In this document: positions 42,806-50,268 of the stretch, in pieces
Position numbering within the stretch: the first letter of the stretch is position 1
How the letters are laid out: the number at the start of each line of letters is the position of its first letter
Assembly: GCA_934726455.1 (NCBI GenBank)
Contig: CAKVDS010000003.1
Span: 1 to 64,000, forward strand
From: an uncultured Bacteroidales bacterium
Lineage (GTDB): Bacteria > Bacteroidota > Bacteroidia > Bacteroidales > UBA932
Reading direction: 5' to 3'
DNA length: 64,000 bases
Notes under the pieces: model-generated
What the model was told of the DNA's origin: nothing
What the model saw: the letters and a program-made list of their open reading frames with translations, nothing else
Database searches by the model: none
Made by a program: the position numbers and the translations under genes

Positions 42806-43900
42806 CTACTCGTTTTTGAGGATCTTCGGGCCGCGTACCTTGTCACCGGCTTTCAACCCGGATTTGATCTCTATATTGACTCCATCGCTGAGCCCGACAC
42901 TTACCGGAGTGCGTACAAACTCCTGCGGTGCTGTGAGTTTGTAGACAAAACAACTGTCTCCCTCAAACACGAGACTGCTCTCAGGCACGCTCACCACGGC
43001 TTCCGCTTCCTGGAGGACAACCTCGGCGTTGGCGCTGTAGCCGGAGCGGATTCTATAGTGCCCGTCCGTCTTGACGGCGGCCTTGATCTCGAACTGGTTG
43101 GTGCCGTTGTTCTCTACGGCTTTCGGGGATATGTACTCCAGAACAGCCTCGGTGCTGAAGCCGGGCAGAGCACCGATTGTTATCAATATGTCCATCCCCT
43201 CGGTGAGCGAACCGACCTCGGTCTCGTCTATGTTGCCATCGAAGATGAGGTCGGACATGTCGGCGACCGTGGCCACGGTGGTGCCGTCGTTCATTGTGTT
43301 GGCCTGGATGACGGAGTTGCCGACCTTGACGGGTATGTCCAGGATGAGGCCGCTGATGGTGGACCTGACGAGAGTGGAGCTTCCCGTGGCATTGGTGGAG
43401 GAGACACCGTCGCGTATGACTTCAAGAGCATCCTGCGCTGCTGCCCGCTCCTCCTTAGCCTGGTTGTAGGACTGGACGACTTTCTCATACTCGTCAGCAC
43501 TTACCAGATTCTTGTCATACAGGGTCTTCTCCCTCTCGAAGTCTGTCTTGGCCTGCGCCAGGTTGAGTTCGGCAAGTCTCACCCTCGACTCGGCGGAGCT
43601 GAGGGATGACATGTCAGGAATCACCTTGAGCCGGGCGATGATCTCGTTTTCCTTGACCATCTGGCCCGCTTCCTTGTAGAGTTCGGAGATGATGCCGTTG
43701 ATCTGAGGCTTGATGTTGACTTCATTGCGCGGCTCGATCTTGCCCGTCACGACCGTGGAGCGCCGTATGTCCATGGTTTTGGCTTCCAATTCCTGGTACA
43801 AGGTGATCTCGGGACGTGATTTCTTGAAAAGGAACACGAATGTCCCCGCCACGATCAGGCCGGCTATAGCCAGAAAGATGTACTTGACTGCCTTTTTCAT
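42806..43900 (-). CDS. MacA/HlyD-type periplasmic adaptor
   Basis: Membrane fusion protein linking the ABC permeases to the TolC-like duct. An N-terminal membrane anchor (about 7-26, IFLAIAGLIVAGTFVFLF) is followed by a lipoyl-like hybrid motif (VVTGKIEPRNEVNIKPQINGII), a coiled-coil hairpin (about 105-170), the second lipoyl half (STISGLILDIPVKVGNSV) and a beta-barrel/membrane-proximal part. 364 aa, as in MacA. It starts 10 bases after the downstream permease gene. Substrate (drug, peptide, siderophore or lipid) cannot be inferred. Confidence 0.92.
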   Translation of the reverse strand: MKKAVKYIFLAIAGLIVAGTFVFLFKKSRPEITLYQELEAKTMDIRRSTVVTGKIEPRNEVNIKPQINGIISELYKEAGQMVKENEIIARLKVIPDMSSLSSAESRVRLAELNLAQAKTDFEREKTLYDKNLVSADEYEKVVQSYNQAKEERAAAQDALEVIRDGVSSTNATGSSTLVRSTISGLILDIPVKVGNSVIQANTMNDGTTVATVADMSDLIFDGNIDETEVGSLTEGMDILITIGALPGFSTEAVLEYISPKAVENNGTNQFEIKAAVKTDGHYRIRSGYSANAEVVLQEAEAVVSVPESSLVFEGDSCFVYKLTAPQEFVRTPVSVGLSDGVNIEIKSGLKAGDKVRGPKILKNE

Positions 43901-43910
43901 ATCTGTTTGA

Positions 43911-45143
43911 TTATTCGTCTCTCATTGCATCCACAGGTTTTATCTTCATCGCGCGGGATGCTGGCGCGAGGCCGGCGAGTACTCCGAGAAAAGTCAGCAT
44001 GACCACAGCCACCACCGCTGTCCAGAAACCTATCTGGAAGACGGCCTGATGTGAAGTCATGGCTTCCAGAAGGCTGAGCATTAGCACAGAGAACACTAAT
44101 CCCGATATGCCCGATGCCATGGTAAGCGAGATGCTCTCCATTATGATCTGCGACAATATGTCGGACGGGGTGGCCCCGATAGCTCGCCGTATGCCTATCT
44201 CGGTCGTGCGCTCGCGGACCGTCACCATCATGATGTTGCTCACTCCGATGGCGCCGGCAAGGATAGTCCCCAACCCCACAAGCAGAATCAGGAAGTTCAC
44301 TCCCCGGAAAAGGTTGTCCATCAAAGAGAACATCTCCTCGGTATTAAGCACGAATAGGGCTTGCTTGTCGGCCGGGTTGAACTTATGGTAGCGGGCCGTC
44401 ACCTCCCTCAAGGCCGGCTCAATCTCCGACATTCTCACCCCTGAACGGCCTGTAACGCAAATCAAGTCAACGAAGTTGCCTCTGTGGTAGAGTTTCTGCA
44501 CCACGCTGAAAGGGAGGATGATCGCGCTGTCGGAGTTGCCATTGATGCTGATGCTGCCGGAGTTGTAATCCACGCCTACCACAGTGAACCAGACCTGCCC
44601 GATCTTGATCCTCTTCCCGCAAGGGTCTCCGCCTTCCGGGAAAAGGGACGTATATACCCGTTTGCCTATCACGCACACCTTGCGCTCCTGGAGAACATCC
44701 GTCTCGTTGATATATCGGCCGTATTTTATCTTAGGCGTCTCTATCCCGGCATATTCGGAGTTCACGCCTTTGATGTTGGCGCTAAAGCTGTTGGCGTCAT
44801 GCAGAGCGGTCTGCCCCCACTGCGACACGACTGGGGTCACGATGTCCAGCTCCGGGACGAGGGCACGCAGGCGGAAGACATCATCCTGAGTGAACCACCA
44901 TGCCCGCCCCTGCTTGAAGCCGAGATACGGCTTAGTGGTCTTGGAGGGCCAAAGAACCGTGGTGTTGGTAGCAAAGCCCTCGAAATTTTTGGAGAGCATC
45001 TGCTTCATACCCTGTCCTCCCCCGGCGAGGAACAGCAGCATGAAAATACCCCAGAACACCCCGAAGCCGGTCAAGAGGCTGCGGCTCTTGTTGCGGGTAA
45101 GGGAGTCGGATATCTCCTTGAATGTGTCTGCGTCGAATCTCAT
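43911..45143 (-). CDS. MacB/FtsX-type ABC transporter permease (second)
   Basis: Inner-membrane permease with the MacB topology: one helix near the N-terminus (LLTGFGVFWGIFMLLFLAGGG), a large periplasmic domain (about 45-270), and three C-terminal helices (NFLILLVGLGTILAGAIGVSNIMMVTV.., ..). The FtsX signature after the second helix, TVRERTTEIGIRRAIGATP, is clear. 410 aa. It overlaps the preceding permease gene by 4 bases (ATGA at 45140-45143), so the two probably form a heterodimer with the ATPase. Related to the permease at 45140-46402 by duplication. Confidence 0.92.
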   Translation of the reverse strand: MRFDADTFKEISDSLTRNKSRSLLTGFGVFWGIFMLLFLAGGGQGMKQMLSKNFEGFATNTTVLWPSKTTKPYLGFKQGRAWWFTQDDVFRLRALVPELDIVTPVVSQWGQTALHDANSFSANIKGVNSEYAGIETPKIKYGRYINETDVLQERKVCVIGKRVYTSLFPEGGDPCGKRIKIGQVWFTVVGVDYNSGSISINGNSDSAIILPFSVVQKLYHRGNFVDLICVTGRSGVRMSEIEPALREVTARYHKFNPADKQALFVLNTEEMFSLMDNLFRGVNFLILLVGLGTILAGAIGVSNIMMVTVRERTTEIGIRRAIGATPSDILSQIIMESISLTMASGISGLVFSVLMLSLLEAMTSHQAVFQIGFWTAVVAVVMLTFLGVLAGLAPASRAMKIKPVDAMRDE

Positions 45144-46402
45144 TCTGCCCTGAGTGCTTCAATCGGTCTGACATTGGCGGCCCTGCGCGCAGGAGCAAGT
45201 CCGGCAAGAGTGCCCGCTATGATGAGCAGGAGCGTGGCCTGCAAGGCGACATCCACCCCGACCGTGGGGTTGACGAACATGGCTATCTGCTGCCCCATGA
45301 CTGATGCGGAGGCCTGCCCCACCGTCTTGTCGAGGACCTCACAGGCCACAAGCCCGAGCACCATCCCTATATATCCGAAAAACGCCGTTATGGCCACGCT
45401 CTCCGCCACTATAAGTTTCATTATGCTCCAAGGACGGGCCCCGATGGCCTTGCGGATGCCGAACTCGTGAGTCCGCTCCTTGACGGTGATGAGCATTATA
45501 TTGCTGACACCGACCATCCCGCTGAGCAGGGTGAAAAGTCCTATCACCCATAGGGCTATACGGATGATATGCCCACCTTTCTCCATCTGGAGACTCTCCG
45601 TAAATCGGTTCCATATCCAGATTGCGCTGTCGTCATCAGGGGCGGCCCCATGCCCGAGGTTGACAGCGGCCTTGTAGGATTTCTCGAATTCCTCATTCTC
45701 CTCCTCGGTGTTAAGCCCGTGGAAGGTGAACGTCAGATCATCAATCTTGTTACCCTTGGAGAAAATAGTCCTGACCGTGGAAAACGGAGCGTAGAAACGA
45801 TTGGACCCGTCCATCATGTCGGCCTTGCTGATGCCCACGACCAGAAAAGAAAAGCCGTTTATTGTAACCCGCTTGCCGACAAGTCCTTCTGACGGCTTTC
45901 CTTCAAGCAGGTCTTCGGCACGGTCTTGAGGAATCACGACCACCTTGCGCCTGTCCCGGATATCTTTCTCGTTGATGAAACGTCCATGGAGAATCTCGAT
46001 TTTGTCCATGTCCTGACGCTCCGGATAATCACCCTCTATCGTGCCGGAAAATGAATTTGCCCCACAGACGACCGTAACCGATGAGGACACCGTAGCCGTC
46101 ACCTCGTCAACATGGTCCCGAAACATGACACCTTCAGTGATGTCAATGTCCCTCTCGTCCAGCTCAATGTTCCGGCCGGCCTTCAAGCCTCCATACGGCT
46201 TTGATGTCCAGCCGCCGCCGATCTGCATGGTGTTCACATTGATACCGGCGCTCCCGGCCATGAAGGAGTTGAGCAGCCCGTTGCCCGACCCGAGAAGCAC
46301 GATAAGCATAAAGATGCCCCACGCCACGGCAAAGCCTGTCAAGCAGGTGCGCAGTTTGTTGCGGCGCACGCTTTCCCATATTTCGATGAAGATGTCTCTC
46401 AT
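45140..46402 (-). CDS. MacB/FtsX-type ABC transporter permease (first)
   Basis: First of two paralogous permeases. N-terminal helix (CLTGFAVAWGIFMLIVLLGSGNG), periplasmic domain (about 50-280), then three helices with the FtsX signature TVKERTHEFGIRKAIGARP. 420 aa. It overlaps the ATPase gene (46399-46402) and the next permease gene (45140-45143) by 4 bases each, indicating strict cotranslation. Two separate permeases plus a separate ATPase is the split form of MacB common in Bacteroidota. Confidence 0.92.
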   Translation of the reverse strand: MRDIFIEIWESVRRNKLRTCLTGFAVAWGIFMLIVLLGSGNGLLNSFMAGSAGINVNTMQIGGGWTSKPYGGLKAGRNIELDERDIDITEGVMFRDHVDEVTATVSSSVTVVCGANSFSGTIEGDYPERQDMDKIEILHGRFINEKDIRDRRKVVVIPQDRAEDLLEGKPSEGLVGKRVTINGFSFLVVGISKADMMDGSNRFYAPFSTVRTIFSKGNKIDDLTFTFHGLNTEEENEEFEKSYKAAVNLGHGAAPDDDSAIWIWNRFTESLQMEKGGHIIRIALWVIGLFTLLSGMVGVSNIMLITVKERTHEFGIRKAIGARPWSIMKLIVAESVAITAFFGYIGMVLGLVACEVLDKTVGQASASVMGQQIAMFVNPTVGVDVALQATLLLIIAGTLAGLAPARRAANVRPIEALRAE

Positions 46403-47121
46403 TTCATTATGGTGCCTGCGCCGAAAACTGAAGCGTGATGCTCCCTGTTATCCTCAATCTTCCCTATTATGCCGTCCTTGATATGCACTATCTTGTCCGT
46501 GCAGTTGGCCACGCCGCTTTCATGCGTCACCACTATGATTGTGACCCCATTCTCCCGGTTGAGCCTGCCGAGAAGCTCCATCACTTCTTCAGAAGTCCTG
46601 GAATCCAGCGCCCCGGTCGGCTCATCGGCGAGTATTATCCGCGGATTTGTTATCAGCGCACGAGCTATGGCGACTCTCTGCTTCTGACCGCCGGACATCT
46701 CATTGGGATAGTGAGAGGCCCAGTCGGCGATGCCCAGACGCGAAAGATATTCCATGGCGCGCTCGTGACGCACCTTGCGGCTGACCCCCTGATAGAATAG
46801 CGGAAGTTCGACGTTCTCTACCGCCGTCTTGAAACTTATCAGATTGAACGACTGGAAGATGAAACCGATAAGGCGGTTGCGGTAATCCGCCGCCTGCCTC
46901 TCGGAGAGGTCCTTGATGAGCCGTCCGTCGATGCGGTATTCCCCGCTGTCGTAGTTGTCCAGGATGCCGAGGATATTGAGAAGGGTGGACTTGCCGGAAC
47001 CCGAAGCCCCCATTATCGAGACGAACTCCCCCTCCTCCACGCAAAGGTCTATTCCCTTGAGCACATGGAGAGGTTGCCCGTTGTTGTAGGTCTTATTGAC
47101 ATCCTTGACTTCTATAAGCAT
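46399..47121 (-). CDS. MacB/LolD-type ABC transporter ATPase
   Basis: ATP-binding subunit of the efflux system. Walker A GASGSGKST, Q-loop region IGFIFQSFNLI, signature MSGGQKQR, Walker B IILADEPTGALD and the switch histidine in VVTHESGVA are all intact. 240 aa, typical of MacB/LolD-type subunits. First gene of the operon, with a very good promoter 33 bases upstream. Downstream order is ATPase, permease, permease, adaptor, TolC. Confidence 0.95.
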   Translation of the reverse strand: MLIEVKDVNKTYNNGQPLHVLKGIDLCVEEGEFVSIMGASGSGKSTLLNILGILDNYDSGEYRIDGRLIKDLSERQAADYRNRLIGFIFQSFNLISFKTAVENVELPLFYQGVSRKVRHERAMEYLSRLGIADWASHYPNEMSGGQKQRVAIARALITNPRIILADEPTGALDSRTSEEVMELLGRLNRENGVTIIVVTHESGVANCTDKIVHIKDGIIGKIEDNREHHASVFGAGTIMK

Positions 47122-47153
47122 CTTTTACTGTGTTCTATTGCACTAATACACCG

Positions 47154-47184
47154 CAAAGATATTTAAAAAATCTGTTTTGTCAAA
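47154..47184 (-). promoter_or_regulatory. Bacteroides-type promoter of the efflux operon
   Basis: On the minus strand TTTG (47184-47181), 19 bases, TATCTTTG (47161-47154). Both boxes match the consensus exactly. The leader to the ATG at 47121 would be about 25 bases. Confidence 0.75.
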
Positions 47185-47225
47185 TTTCTACGGATTTTTT
47201 GCGAGGCCAAGCGGTATTTTCAAAG

Positions 47226-47270
47226 AATCTCAGCCAAAACAGATGAAAATATCGCATTTTGGCTGAGATT
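47226..47270. terminator. Inverted repeat after queH, possible terminator
   Basis: Perfect 14-base arms (AATCTCAGCCAAAA at 47226-47239, complement at 47257-47270) around a 17-base loop, 35 bases after the queH stop. The tail on the minus strand (CTTTGAAAAT) is only weakly T-rich. It could be a terminator, a processing site or an operator between the two divergently used regions. Confidence 0.45.
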
Positions 47271-47304
47271 CACACGTATTCATCTTACGCAAACAGCGAC
47301 AATC

Positions 47305-47964
47305 CTACTCCGGTGCGGACCCGGTCTCCGGCACAATCGGTGCAGCCTGTTCGACGGTCTTCTTTGCTGCAGCCTCACAATGGCGGGAGAATTCACAGCC
47401 GCAGAACGTCTGATTGTAAAAACCCTGCTCACGGATTATCTCGCCACGACGTATCTGCAAACCGCCCTTACGCCAATTCTGGGTCCACCATACGATAGGC
47501 TTCGCATCAGGGAAAGCACTGTTGACCAGACTGCATGCCCACTCCCCGGCTGCGCTGACCTGATCAAGATTTTTCCACCTGGAAGAGGAAAGTGAGGACG
47601 TCACCACGTGTATGTCGTGCGCGGAAGCCCAGGCTGCCGCCCGGAAAAGCCGGAACCTGAAACATTTGACACACCTCGGCCCACGCTCCGGGGCCTTCTC
47701 GAGACCTGTGGCGACACCCTTCAGCCAAGCGTCATGATCGTATACGTCATCTACGGCCTCGACACCAAGGGAATCACAGTACCTGTGCAGTTCTTCCCGG
47801 CGATGTTCGTATTCATCTTGCGGAAAGATGTTTGAATTGCTGAAAAAAACAATCGGAGTGATGCCATTTGCAAGCATGCATTCAATTATCGCACCGCTGC
47901 ATGGTGCACAACATGAATGAAGAAGCACCTTGTCCGCTTCTCCCGGGACTGTCAGCTGAAGCAT
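47305..47964 (-). CDS. queH: Epoxyqueuosine reductase QueH
   Basis: Reduces epoxyqueuosine in tRNA to queuosine; QueH (formerly DUF208) replaces the cobalamin enzyme QueG in many anaerobes. The cluster-binding motif HSCCAPCSG (C18, C19, C22) opens the chain, followed by FFSNSNIFPQDEYEHRR, a C-x2-C in RCVKCFRFRL, TSSLSSSRWKN and a final FCGCEFS. 219 aa fits. Its ATG overlaps the stop of the upstream regulator gene (TAATG), so it is translated from the same message as a hemerythrin-LuxR regulator. Confidence 0.93.
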   Translation of the reverse strand: MLQLTVPGEADKVLLHSCCAPCSGAIIECMLANGITPIVFFSNSNIFPQDEYEHRREELHRYCDSLGVEAVDDVYDHDAWLKGVATGLEKAPERGPRCVKCFRFRLFRAAAWASAHDIHVVTSSLSSSRWKNLDQVSAAGEWACSLVNSAFPDAKPIVWWTQNWRKGGLQIRRGEIIREQGFYNQTFCGCEFSRHCEAAAKKTVEQAAPIVPETGSAPE

Positions 47965-48902
47965 TATTCGATGGATTTTATATCTATAAGGTTATTAAGT
48001 ATCGCATAGACCGTCAGGCCCGCCACGGTCTTGATGCCCGTCTTGCGGCTGATGTTCTTGCGATGGGAAATGACTGTATTGACTGATATGTTGTGTTTGT
48101 CGGCTATCTCCTTGTTGATGAGCCCGCTCGCCACACTCACCAGAATCTCTTTCTCCCGTTCTGAAAGTTCGACCTGCCCGTCTTCGGTCTGCTGCTCCTG
48201 ATCTTTTTCAGGACGTGAGAGCATGGGATTCTCAAGCAGACGTGCCAACGGAACCAGAATGTTATCCTCTATATACGTATGGGAACGCAAATCGTTCTGA
48301 AGGGCAAAGAGGTAGATAAGAAGCGCTATCCTCTTGTCATCATCGCACTCGTGAGGAAGGGACTTCATCACCAGATTCTTGAGGTCGGAGAGTTTCTCGT
48401 CGATATTGGAATGATTCTCCTCAAATCGGTCGATGCTGAACGACGGGTCATGCCTGCCGAGCATCAAGTTCTGCACATACGGGATCACCGCACCCTCCTC
48501 ATATTCAAAGTGGATCTTGAGTTCTGACTTGTACTGCTGGAAGAAGTTCCATATCACCTGCTGCCTGTCTTTCTGGCATGGGGCAATCATGGCTTCAATG
48601 GAAGCAGCCATGTTCTCCAATGCTTTCTTGAGATAATAGTCGTGCGAGCAGTGCAGATACCGCAGCACATCCGCGACACTGCAACGGCGCAAATCCTCCG
48701 AAGACGGGACGTAGTCAGGAGACGAATACACCCTGCATATCATGATGACAGTGCGGGCATCGAGACCATGCTGGACACAGATTTCAGAGACGGTCCTTTC
48801 CCCGAAACTGCCGACTATGCCGAGGCGGGAAAGAACCATAAGCAGGCCCGGGTTGGACTCCACGAGCTCTGACGCTTTCATATTGACGGAAAATGAATCC
48901 AT
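47964..48902 (-). CDS. Hemerythrin-domain LuxR-type transcriptional regulator
   Basis: Fusion of an iron-binding sensor to a DNA-binding domain, 312 aa from the ATG at 48902. The N-terminus (ASELVESNPGLLMVLSRLGI..) resembles the ScdA_N part of RIC/YtfE iron-repair proteins. The middle (about 80-230) is hemerythrin-like with the expected ligand spacing: HCSHDYYL, H-x3-E in HFEYEEGAVIPY, H in NHSNIDEKL and H-x3-E in SHTYIEDNILVPL. The C-terminal 65 residues are a LuxR/GerE helix-turn-helix (LSEREKEILVSVASGLINKEIA..VNTVISHRKNI). It probably responds to oxygen, nitric oxide or iron status. It is coupled to queH by TAATG. A TTG start three codons upstream is possible but overlaps the promoter. Confidence 0.88.
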   Translation of the reverse strand: MDSFSVNMKASELVESNPGLLMVLSRLGIVGSFGERTVSEICVQHGLDARTVIMICRVYSSPDYVPSSEDLRRCSVADVLRYLHCSHDYYLKKALENMAASIEAMIAPCQKDRQQVIWNFFQQYKSELKIHFEYEEGAVIPYVQNLMLGRHDPSFSIDRFEENHSNIDEKLSDLKNLVMKSLPHECDDDKRIALLIYLFALQNDLRSHTYIEDNILVPLARLLENPMLSRPEKDQEQQTEDGQVELSEREKEILVSVASGLINKEIADKHNISVNTVISHRKNISRKTGIKTVAGLTVYAILNNLIDIKSIE

Positions 48903-48910
48903 ACTCGACA

Positions 48911-48918
48911 CAAATATA
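48911..48918 (-). promoter_or_regulatory. -7 box directly before the hemerythrin-LuxR gene
   Basis: TATATTTG on the minus strand, 8 bases before the ATG at 48902, implying a very short leader. A T-rich stretch about 20 bases upstream could be the -33 element. Inverted CCCGCAG/CTGCGGG repeats (about 48928-48962) flank it and may be an operator or the end of the upstream gene's transcript. Confidence 0.5.
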
Positions 48919-48988
48919 ACAATCCCGCAGCAAAAAGAAAAAATTTCTTACTCTGCGGGACTGTTCACGATGTCACGGACCAGGCCGG

Positions 48989-50020
48989 TCAAGACAAGTC
49001 ATAGACGAGAATCCGGCTGTCGGGCCAGCTGCTGAGGCCATACAGCACATTTCCGTCAACCGCTATCGACATCACGCTATCACTTAGCAAAATGTGCCGC
49101 TTCGGCTTGCCGTCCCAACCATAGACTATCAGATGATTGCACTCGTAGTTCGGAGAGTCTGCATTGTCGAACGGCTTCCCGGAATACAGCAGGTAAACAT
49201 TGTCCCTGTCCGAGGCTGGAGAACGGAAACAGCTTTTGCTGCTTTTAGAAAAAGCTGTAAGCCCATCGCCGCGGACAATCTCAGGCGGATCAAACTCATA
49301 TCGGCGGTATTCACTGAGTATGCCACCATCATCCAATGATGCAAAGGACAACGCGGCGGCATGGGATGTCGCGCAGCACACCTTGTCCCCGTCCGGGCTG
49401 ACAGTAATGTGCGAGGAGACAAGAAACGAGAAATACCTGCTTTCATCCATTTCATCCAACTCCTTATATTGTGGAGGGCCCACAAACGAGAGGACTTGCC
49501 CTTCTCTGCCGAGAGAAGCATACCAGACATCTTTACGTCCGGCTACGGTAGCAATCATCCCGTTACGGGAACTGACGATTTTCGCCGGAAATGAAAAGCT
49601 GTCCACGAAGCGGCCAATGGTATCCATACAGGCCTTGCCCTCCCGCATTGATTTCTGAAGGTCGATATAAACAAGTGTCTTTGAAGATGACGGATCATAT
49701 AATGTGACCCCGTCAAGATAAGGAGCCATCATTGCTCCCACCATCTCCCCGGGGCCGCGGCCTTTTGAGACAAGCTCAAGATGCTCACCTGTATTTTCAT
49801 CTATGATAATCAAATGTTTGCTGCCACCATTGTCCGTAACGGCAAGGCAGTTCCCGCTTTTTGCGATACCCACCGGCTGGAGAATATCATAGGTGGCGAG
49901 GTCTATCGTCGATTTCGGCGTCAGATTCTCTTGCTTGAGGTTCAGCGAGGACAGATAATCATTTTCGCGAGCACATCCAAAAAGAAAGACTGCCGCCGTG
50001 AATAGAAAGATAACTCGCAT
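48989..50020 (-). CDS. BF3164-like six-bladed beta-propeller lipoprotein
   Basis: Predicted lipoprotein of 343 aa: MRVIFLFTAAVFLFGC with lipidated C16. The rest is a chain of beta strands with repeating patterns (AKSGNCLAVTDNGGSKHLIIIDENTGE, VLYGLSSWPDSRILVYDLS, quoted in part), as in TolB/NHL-like propellers of the Bacteroidota BF3164-type family, whose function is unknown. The start is set by the lipoprotein signal; the frame is open far upstream but runs antisense-like through unrelated sequence. A good promoter lies at 50045-50074. It ends in a TGA at 48989. Confidence 0.8.
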   Translation of the reverse strand: MRVIFLFTAAVFLFGCARENDYLSSLNLKQENLTPKSTIDLATYDILQPVGIAKSGNCLAVTDNGGSKHLIIIDENTGEHLELVSKGRGPGEMVGAMMAPYLDGVTLYDPSSSKTLVYIDLQKSMREGKACMDTIGRFVDSFSFPAKIVSSRNGMIATVAGRKDVWYASLGREGQVLSFVGPPQYKELDEMDESRYFSFLVSSHITVSPDGDKVCCATSHAAALSFASLDDGGILSEYRRYEFDPPEIVRGDGLTAFSKSSKSCFRSPASDRDNVYLLYSGKPFDNADSPNYECNHLIVYGWDGKPKRHILLSDSVMSIAVDGNVLYGLSSWPDSRILVYDLS

Positions 50021-50044
50021 GGTTTTGACTATATGGTTTGTCCA

Positions 50045-50074
50045 CAAATATAGGAAATATTTCACGACATCAAA
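50045..50074 (-). promoter_or_regulatory. Promoter of the propeller lipoprotein gene
   Basis: On the minus strand TTTG (50074-50071), 18 bases, TATATTTG (50052-50045), 24 bases before the ATG at 50020. One base shorter than the usual spacer. Confidence 0.6.
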
Positions 50075-50094
50075 ACCGCAGCCAACTTCCCGTC

Positions 50095-50268
50095 TCAGCC
50101 CCGCCCGTCTTTGCGGCGACAAAGGCCAGCCGCAGCACAGCCGCCGCAGGAGCCGCACCGTGAACTGCCGCAGCATCCGCCCCCGCGCCCCTTTCCCCTG
50201 AAGGTCCGGAGCGCGAGGAGGAGTGCCGCGAGCACCAATGCAAGTATGATTATAGAAGCGATGTTCAT
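50095..50268 (-). CDS. FeoB-associated Cys-rich membrane protein
   Basis: 57-aa protein: a single membrane helix (MNIASIIILALVLAALLLAL) followed by a short basic stretch and a Cys/Gly-rich tail (GGGCCGSSRCGSCGGC..LC). This is the pattern of the small FeoB-associated Cys-rich proteins, sometimes likened to FeoC, which may bind iron or a cluster at the transporter. The ATG at 50268 overlaps the feoB stop by 4 bases (ATGA), so it is translationally coupled. Its function is inferred from family and context. Confidence 0.85.
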   Translation of the reverse strand: MNIASIIILALVLAALLLALRTFRGKGRGGGCCGSSRCGSCGGCAAAGLCRRKDGRG

